A model generated the notes under the pieces. It worked only from the letters and a program-made list of their open reading frames with translations, did not search any database and was not told where the DNA came from. From NCBI GenBank assembly GCA_963783855.1, contig CAWAPE010000008.1, forward strand, positions 62,001 to 126,000: a stretch of DNA of 64,000 nucleotides, read 5' to 3'. Origin of the DNA: JAKAGZ01 sp963783855. Lineage in GTDB: Bacteria > Bacteroidota > Ignavibacteria > Ignavibacteriales > Ignavibacteriaceae. A program made the position numbers and the translations under genes. Position 1 is the first letter of the stretch; every line of letters begins with the position of its first letter. Positions 60,346 to 64,000 of this stretch are shown one piece after another.

Positions 60346-62589
60346 ATGCGAAGAATTATAGTTCTCCTCTTTATAGCTCTCTGTTACTCTAACACATTTC
60401 CGCAGCAAATCAGCTATTCTAAAAATTACACTGATATGAAAAACATCACTGGTGTAAGAGTTGGGGCAAATGGCATTTGGGCGGCAACAACAGGAGGAGG
60501 ATTCTTCTATAATACTGAAAACGGTTCTTTTACTACAGTTAATAAGGTTGATGGTTTAAATAGTATTTCACTTTCCGCCGTTGCAATTGATAATTCCGGA
60601 AATATCTGGTTCGGAAGCACCGACGGTACACTAAATGTTTATGATCCTTCAAATAAAACCACCCAGCCAATACTGGATATTTTTAATTCCGGCCGAAGCA
60701 GCAAACAGATAAATGATGAAGAAGTTTCAGGAGATACAATTATTATTTCTCACGACTTCGGCGTATCACTTGTTGATTCTAAAAATTTGGTTTTCTTCGA
60801 TACTTATTTCCGATTCGGAAATTTGACTTCTAACATAAAAGTTAACAGCGCATATAAGAACAATCTTTTTTATGTATGTACACAGTTCGGGATAGGAATT
60901 CAAAAGGCCGGTGCAGTAAATTTATCTGCTCCAGATTCCTGGAATGTTTATACTTCAGCCAACGGTTTGCCTTCTGATAATGCTTTACGTGTAACTTCAT
61001 TTGATGGCAAAATAATTGCCGCAACTGATAAAGGCCTGGCACAGTTTGATGGAACATCCTGGAGCTCATTTTTACCTCAATTCAATAATAGAAATATTAA
61101 AGATATTCTTGCTACAGGTGATTCACTTCTAATACTTGTGGATAATGAAATAGATGTTTATAAAAATAATACGGCTTATACGTTAGACGGATCGGCAAGT
61201 GCAAATTTGTTGAAATTAGGATATTCACAAACTATGGGCGCTATCGCTGCTAGCCAGAAAGGTATTTTTATAGCAAAAAGATCTGCTGCTGAAAATTACA
61301 TAAAGCCAAACGGTCCAACAGCTAACCAGTTTCCTTCTATGGTCGTAGATTCAAAAGCCAATTTATGGTCAGCAAGCGGGAAAGATGGAAATGGAGTAGG
61401 ATTCTATAAATTTGACGGATCTGAATGGACTAATTTTAATAGATCAGATAACTCAGAGTTGAAATCAAATGATTTCTACAGGGTTTACGCAGCACCCGAT
61501 AATTCGGTTTACTTTGGTAGTTGGGGTGCAGGATTTATAAAAGTGTCGAACAATCAGATAACATCATTTGATACTACCGGAACCGGATTAGTTGGAATAC
61601 CGGCTGATGCTAAATTCTTGGTAATTACAGGTTTTGCAGTTGATACAAAAAATAATTTATGGGTAATGAATTACTGGCCGGGCGATGGGAATACATTAAG
61701 TGTTTATTCAGCAGATAAAAACTGGTATCATATTAAAGTCTCTGCTGAAGTAAATTTAACCCTGGAAAAACATTTTAACCTGGTTATTGATCAAAGCGGT
61801 ACCAAATGGTATTGCAGCCAGGATTCAAGGCGAGCCGGTTTATACTTCTTTAATGAAAACGGCACTCTCAATAATTCAAATGACGATATTTCCGGATTTA
61901 TTTCTACATCAAGTGGATTAAACAGCAATTTGATTAACTCAATGGTTGTTGATAATCGCGGAGATCTTTGGGTTGGCACAAGCTCAGGTGCAAATGTTAT
62001 TACAAATTTAAGATCCGTTGCTACCGGTACAAATAGCCTGAAAATCAACAATGTTTTTACACTAAGTCAGCAAACTGTTAACTGCATCGCAGTTGATGGA
62101 CTAAATCAGAAATGGATAGGCACTAACGGCGGCTTGTTATTGGTAAATTCTGATGGTTCTTCTCTTTTGGCAGCTTATAATACAAAGAACAGCGCTTTGC
62201 TGTCAGATCAGATTGTAAGCCTGGCAATTGATGTAAACAGCGGAATTGTTTATGCAGGAACAAATGATGGAATAACAGCATTAAAAACTTCTGCTGAAAA
62301 ACCACAATCTGAATTTTCAAGTTTGTCAGTCTACCCAAGTCCTTTTAGGTTAACTTCCGGACAAAATCAATTAACTATAAAAGGGCTTGTAAAAGATTCA
62401 GATATAAAAATTCTCACCATTTCAGGAAAACTCGTTCGCGAGATGTCTTCACCCGGTGGAAATATTGCTTTCTGGGATGGAAGAAACGACAGAGGTGAAC
62501 TTGTAAGCAGCGGTGTATACCTGATTGTGGCTTATGATAAAGAAGGTAACAATGTTATCACAGGAAAAGTAGCAGTATTACATGAATAA
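60346..62589 (+). CDS. PorZ-like beta-propeller protein of the type IX secretion system
   Basis: A 747-residue exported protein. A signal peptide (about residues 1-19) is followed by two beta-propellers (about 20-330 and 330-660) made of repeated IWFGSTDGTL, LWVGTSSGAN, KWIGTNGGLL and VYAGTNDGIT-type blades, the two-component regulator propeller kind. The C-terminal 85 residues have VYPSPF, GKLVREM, WDGRNDRGELVSSGVYL and GKVAVLHE, a FlgD/T9SS C-terminal type domain. Total length and order match PorZ of Porphyromonas gingivalis, a cell-surface part of the T9SS attachment complex. It may instead be a T9SS-exported protein of similar build. Confidence 0.75.
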   Translation: MRRIIVLLFIALCYSNTFPQQISYSKNYTDMKNITGVRVGANGIWAATTGGGFFYNTENGSFTTVNKVDGLNSISLSAVAIDNSGNIWFGSTDGTLNVYDPSNKTTQPILDIFNSGRSSKQINDEEVSGDTIIISHDFGVSLVDSKNLVFFDTYFRFGNLTSNIKVNSAYKNNLFYVCTQFGIGIQKAGAVNLSAPDSWNVYTSANGLPSDNALRVTSFDGKIIAATDKGLAQFDGTSWSSFLPQFNNRNIKDILATGDSLLILVDNEIDVYKNNTAYTLDGSASANLLKLGYSQTMGAIAASQKGIFIAKRSAAENYIKPNGPTANQFPSMVVDSKANLWSASGKDGNGVGFYKFDGSEWTNFNRSDNSELKSNDFYRVYAAPDNSVYFGSWGAGFIKVSNNQITSFDTTGTGLVGIPADAKFLVITGFAVDTKNNLWVMNYWPGDGNTLSVYSADKNWYHIKVSAEVNLTLEKHFNLVIDQSGTKWYCSQDSRRAGLYFFNENGTLNNSNDDISGFISTSSGLNSNLINSMVVDNRGDLWVGTSSGANVITNLRSVATGTNSLKINNVFTLSQQTVNCIAVDGLNQKWIGTNGGLLLVNSDGSSLLAAYNTKNSALLSDQIVSLAIDVNSGIVYAGTNDGITALKTSAEKPQSEFSSLSVYPSPFRLTSGQNQLTIKGLVKDSDIKILTISGKLVREMSSPGGNIAFWDGRNDRGELVSSGVYLIVAYDKEGNNVITGKVAVLHE

Positions 62590-62616
62590 CTTTAGCATTC
62601 TCCGGTTTAGCTTCAA

Positions 62617-64000
62617 ATGATAGATCTTTCAAGAATTTCACTCCAGTTCAATGGAAAATATCTTTTCCAGGATGTAAATTTCAAAATTAATTCCGGTGAT
62701 AAGATTTCACTTGTCGGTGCAAACGGTACCGGTAAATCTTCATTACTAAAAATCATTAAAGGTGAAATACAGCCGGAATCCGGAAAAATACTAAAACAAA
62801 AAGATGTAACCGTAGGTTATCTTCCACAGGACAATGTAACGCATGCAGGAAAAACACTTCTGGACGAGGCAAAGTCAGCTCTGACCAACATTGTCAGTCT
62901 TCAAAATAAAGAAAGAGAAATTACAGATAAACTTTCAGACAAAAACTTGTCTCCTGACAAACACAAAGATTTAATACATCAGTTAGGAGAAGTTCACCAC
63001 CGGCTGGAAGAACTTGATTCATACAGCGCCGAGGCGAGAATAGAAAAAATCTTAACCGGATTGGGATTTGAAGAAAATGATTTTGAAAAATTAACAAATC
63101 ATTTCTCGGGTGGCTGGCAAATGCGAATTGCTTTGGCCAAAATTCTAATTTCACAGAACGACATTCTCCTTCTGGATGAACCCACCAATCACCTCGACTT
63201 TGATTCTCTAGATTGGCTTATAAGTTTCTTAAAAGGTTATAAGGGCGCCTTGCTAATAGTTTCACACGATAAACATTTTGTCAATGAAGTAACTGAAAAA
63301 ACCCTGGAAATCTTTTTAGGAAAGTTTAACACATTTAACGGTGATTACGATGCTTACCTAAAGTTCAAAAACGAAAGAGATTTACAACTTGAGAACCAAT
63401 ATCAGCTTCAGCAAAAAAAGATAAAAGAAACAGAAAAATTTATTGAGAGATTCCGGTATAAAGCTACAAAGGCCAAACAGGTACAGAGCAGGGTTAAACA
63501 ACTTGAAAAAGTTCAGCTGATTGAGCTTCCTGACAGCAAAGATGATATTTATATAAAGTTTCCGTCCCCTCCCCCAAGTGGTAAAATAAATATGGAATTA
63601 AAATCCATTAACAAATCTTTTGGAGAAAACAAATTATTTGACGGACTGGATTTTACAGTTGCAAAGGGCGACAAAATTGCTTTTGTTGGACCGAATGGGG
63701 CCGGCAAAACCACACTTTCAAAAATAATTGCAGGGACAATTGATTTTGATTCCGGTGAACGTAAAATCGGCCACAATACAATTATATCATATTATGCACA
63801 GGACGTGGCCGATAATCTCAACCCGGATTTGGATATTATTGAATCAGTGGAAGGAATTGCTGAGAACAAAACCATAGGCCAGCTAAGATCACTTTTGGGA
63901 TCATTTTTATTTAGCGGCGATGACGTTTTTAAGAAAGTCGGAGTGCTCTCAGGAGGAGAAAAAAGCAGGGTCGCACTCGCTAAAATTCTACTTACAAAAG
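62617..64000 (+). CDS. ABC-F family ATPase, cut by the window end
   Basis: The first 461 codons of a translation-associated ABC-F ATPase. Domain 1 has Walker A GANGTGKSS, signature FSGGWQMR and Walker B LLLDEPTNHLDF; the interdomain linker is helical (about 245-305, ERDLQLENQYQL...). Domain 2 has Walker A GPNGAGKTT and signature LSGGEKSR just before the end. These proteins bind ribosomes and resolve stalls or protect against antibiotics. ATG 62617 opens it 27 bases after the PorZ-like stop. The 3' part is outside the window. Confidence 0.92.
   Translation, partial: MIDLSRISLQFNGKYLFQDVNFKINSGDKISLVGANGTGKSSLLKIIKGEIQPESGKILKQKDVTVGYLPQDNVTHAGKTLLDEAKSALTNIVSLQNKEREITDKLSDKNLSPDKHKDLIHQLGEVHHRLEELDSYSAEARIEKILTGLGFEENDFEKLTNHFSGGWQMRIALAKILISQNDILLLDEPTNHLDFDSLDWLISFLKGYKGALLIVSHDKHFVNEVTEKTLEIFLGKFNTFNGDYDAYLKFKNERDLQLENQYQLQQKKIKETEKFIERFRYKATKAKQVQSRVKQLEKVQLIELPDSKDDIYIKFPSPPPSGKINMELKSINKSFGENKLFDGLDFTVAKGDKIAFVGPNGAGKTTLSKIIAGTIDFDSGERKIGHNTIISYYAQDVADNLNPDLDIIESVEGIAENKTIGQLRSLLGSFLFSGDDVFKKVGVLSGGEKSRVALAKILLTK

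Noticed and set aside
1..64000. CRISPR arrays, prophage, insertion sequences, tRNA or rRNA genes.
   Set aside because: Looked for on both strands by eye and none recognised; short or divergent tRNAs could be missed without a search tool.

Overview
The window is 64 kb of AT-rich, densely coding bacterial chromosome, apparently all housekeeping and regulatory backbone: I saw no transposase, integrase, phage gene, CRISPR array, rRNA or tRNA. The gene set suggests the Bacteroidota/Chlorobi side of the tree, most likely an Ignavibacteria-like organism: a PorZ-like type IX secretion accessory protein with a C-terminal FlgD/T9SS-like domain, a gatB gene, a SecD with a hydrophilic insert, several SpoIIE-type phosphatases and many TTG starts. 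This placement is inferred from gene content, not from a phylogenetic marker comparison.

Layout. 0-6.4 kb (+): gatB (two frame breaks), lepB, a secreted type I phosphodiesterase, and an M16 peptidase pair in which one subunit has the zinc site and the other has the Arg/Tyr pair. 6.4-11.8 kb (-): a YibQ-like anchored protein, enoyl-CoA hydratase, an outer-membrane barrel, two membrane proteins (one DUF2231), an SDR reductase and truA. 12-18.2 kb: a six-PAS hybrid-style sensor kinase with a lone receiver (+), then an aldehyde dehydrogenase and a SpoIIE phosphatase (-). 18.3-24.5 kb (-): a secreted M64 peptidase, the PCD-TPR-pyrE-mscS operon, and clpC. 25-37.1 kb (+): floA with its membrane partner, a UvrD-like helicase, a glycosyltransferase/methyltransferase pair, the nucleoside salvage operon cdd-tdk-nupC-punA, and secDF.

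37.2-48.7 kb is the most distinctive part. On the minus strand lies a partner-switching island: an eight-TM/GAF/SpoIIE phosphatase, a STAS antagonist, an RsbW-like kinase, a second GAF/GAF/SpoIIE phosphatase and a third PDZ/multi-TM/GAF/SpoIIE phosphatase. Next to it are an ECF sigma factor with a very large membrane anti-sigma-like protein, and a second STAS protein on the plus strand. With the 16.9 kb phosphatase, the window holds four SpoIIE-type phosphatases, two STAS proteins and one RsbW-like kinase. Several input modules (membrane, periplasmic PDZ, cytoplasmic GAF) may converge on one kinase/antagonist pair; the output sigma factor is not identified.

48.8-64 kb: purA, a second sensor kinase, an intergenic region with two related repeats whose hairpins differ by a compensatory base-pair change, a GH10-like lipid- or wall-associated hydrolase, aroB-aroK, a barrel protein, a PpiD-like foldase, a Crp/Fnr regulator, a PHP phosphoesterase, ribH, the PorZ-like protein and an ABC-F ATPase cut by the window end.

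Caveat: at least six single-base indels, five of them at mononucleotide runs, break three otherwise full-length genes (gatB and two SpoIIE phosphatases). Because gatB is normally essential where it is present, sequencing or assembly error is the simplest explanation, but one site is a canonical -1 slippery heptamer.
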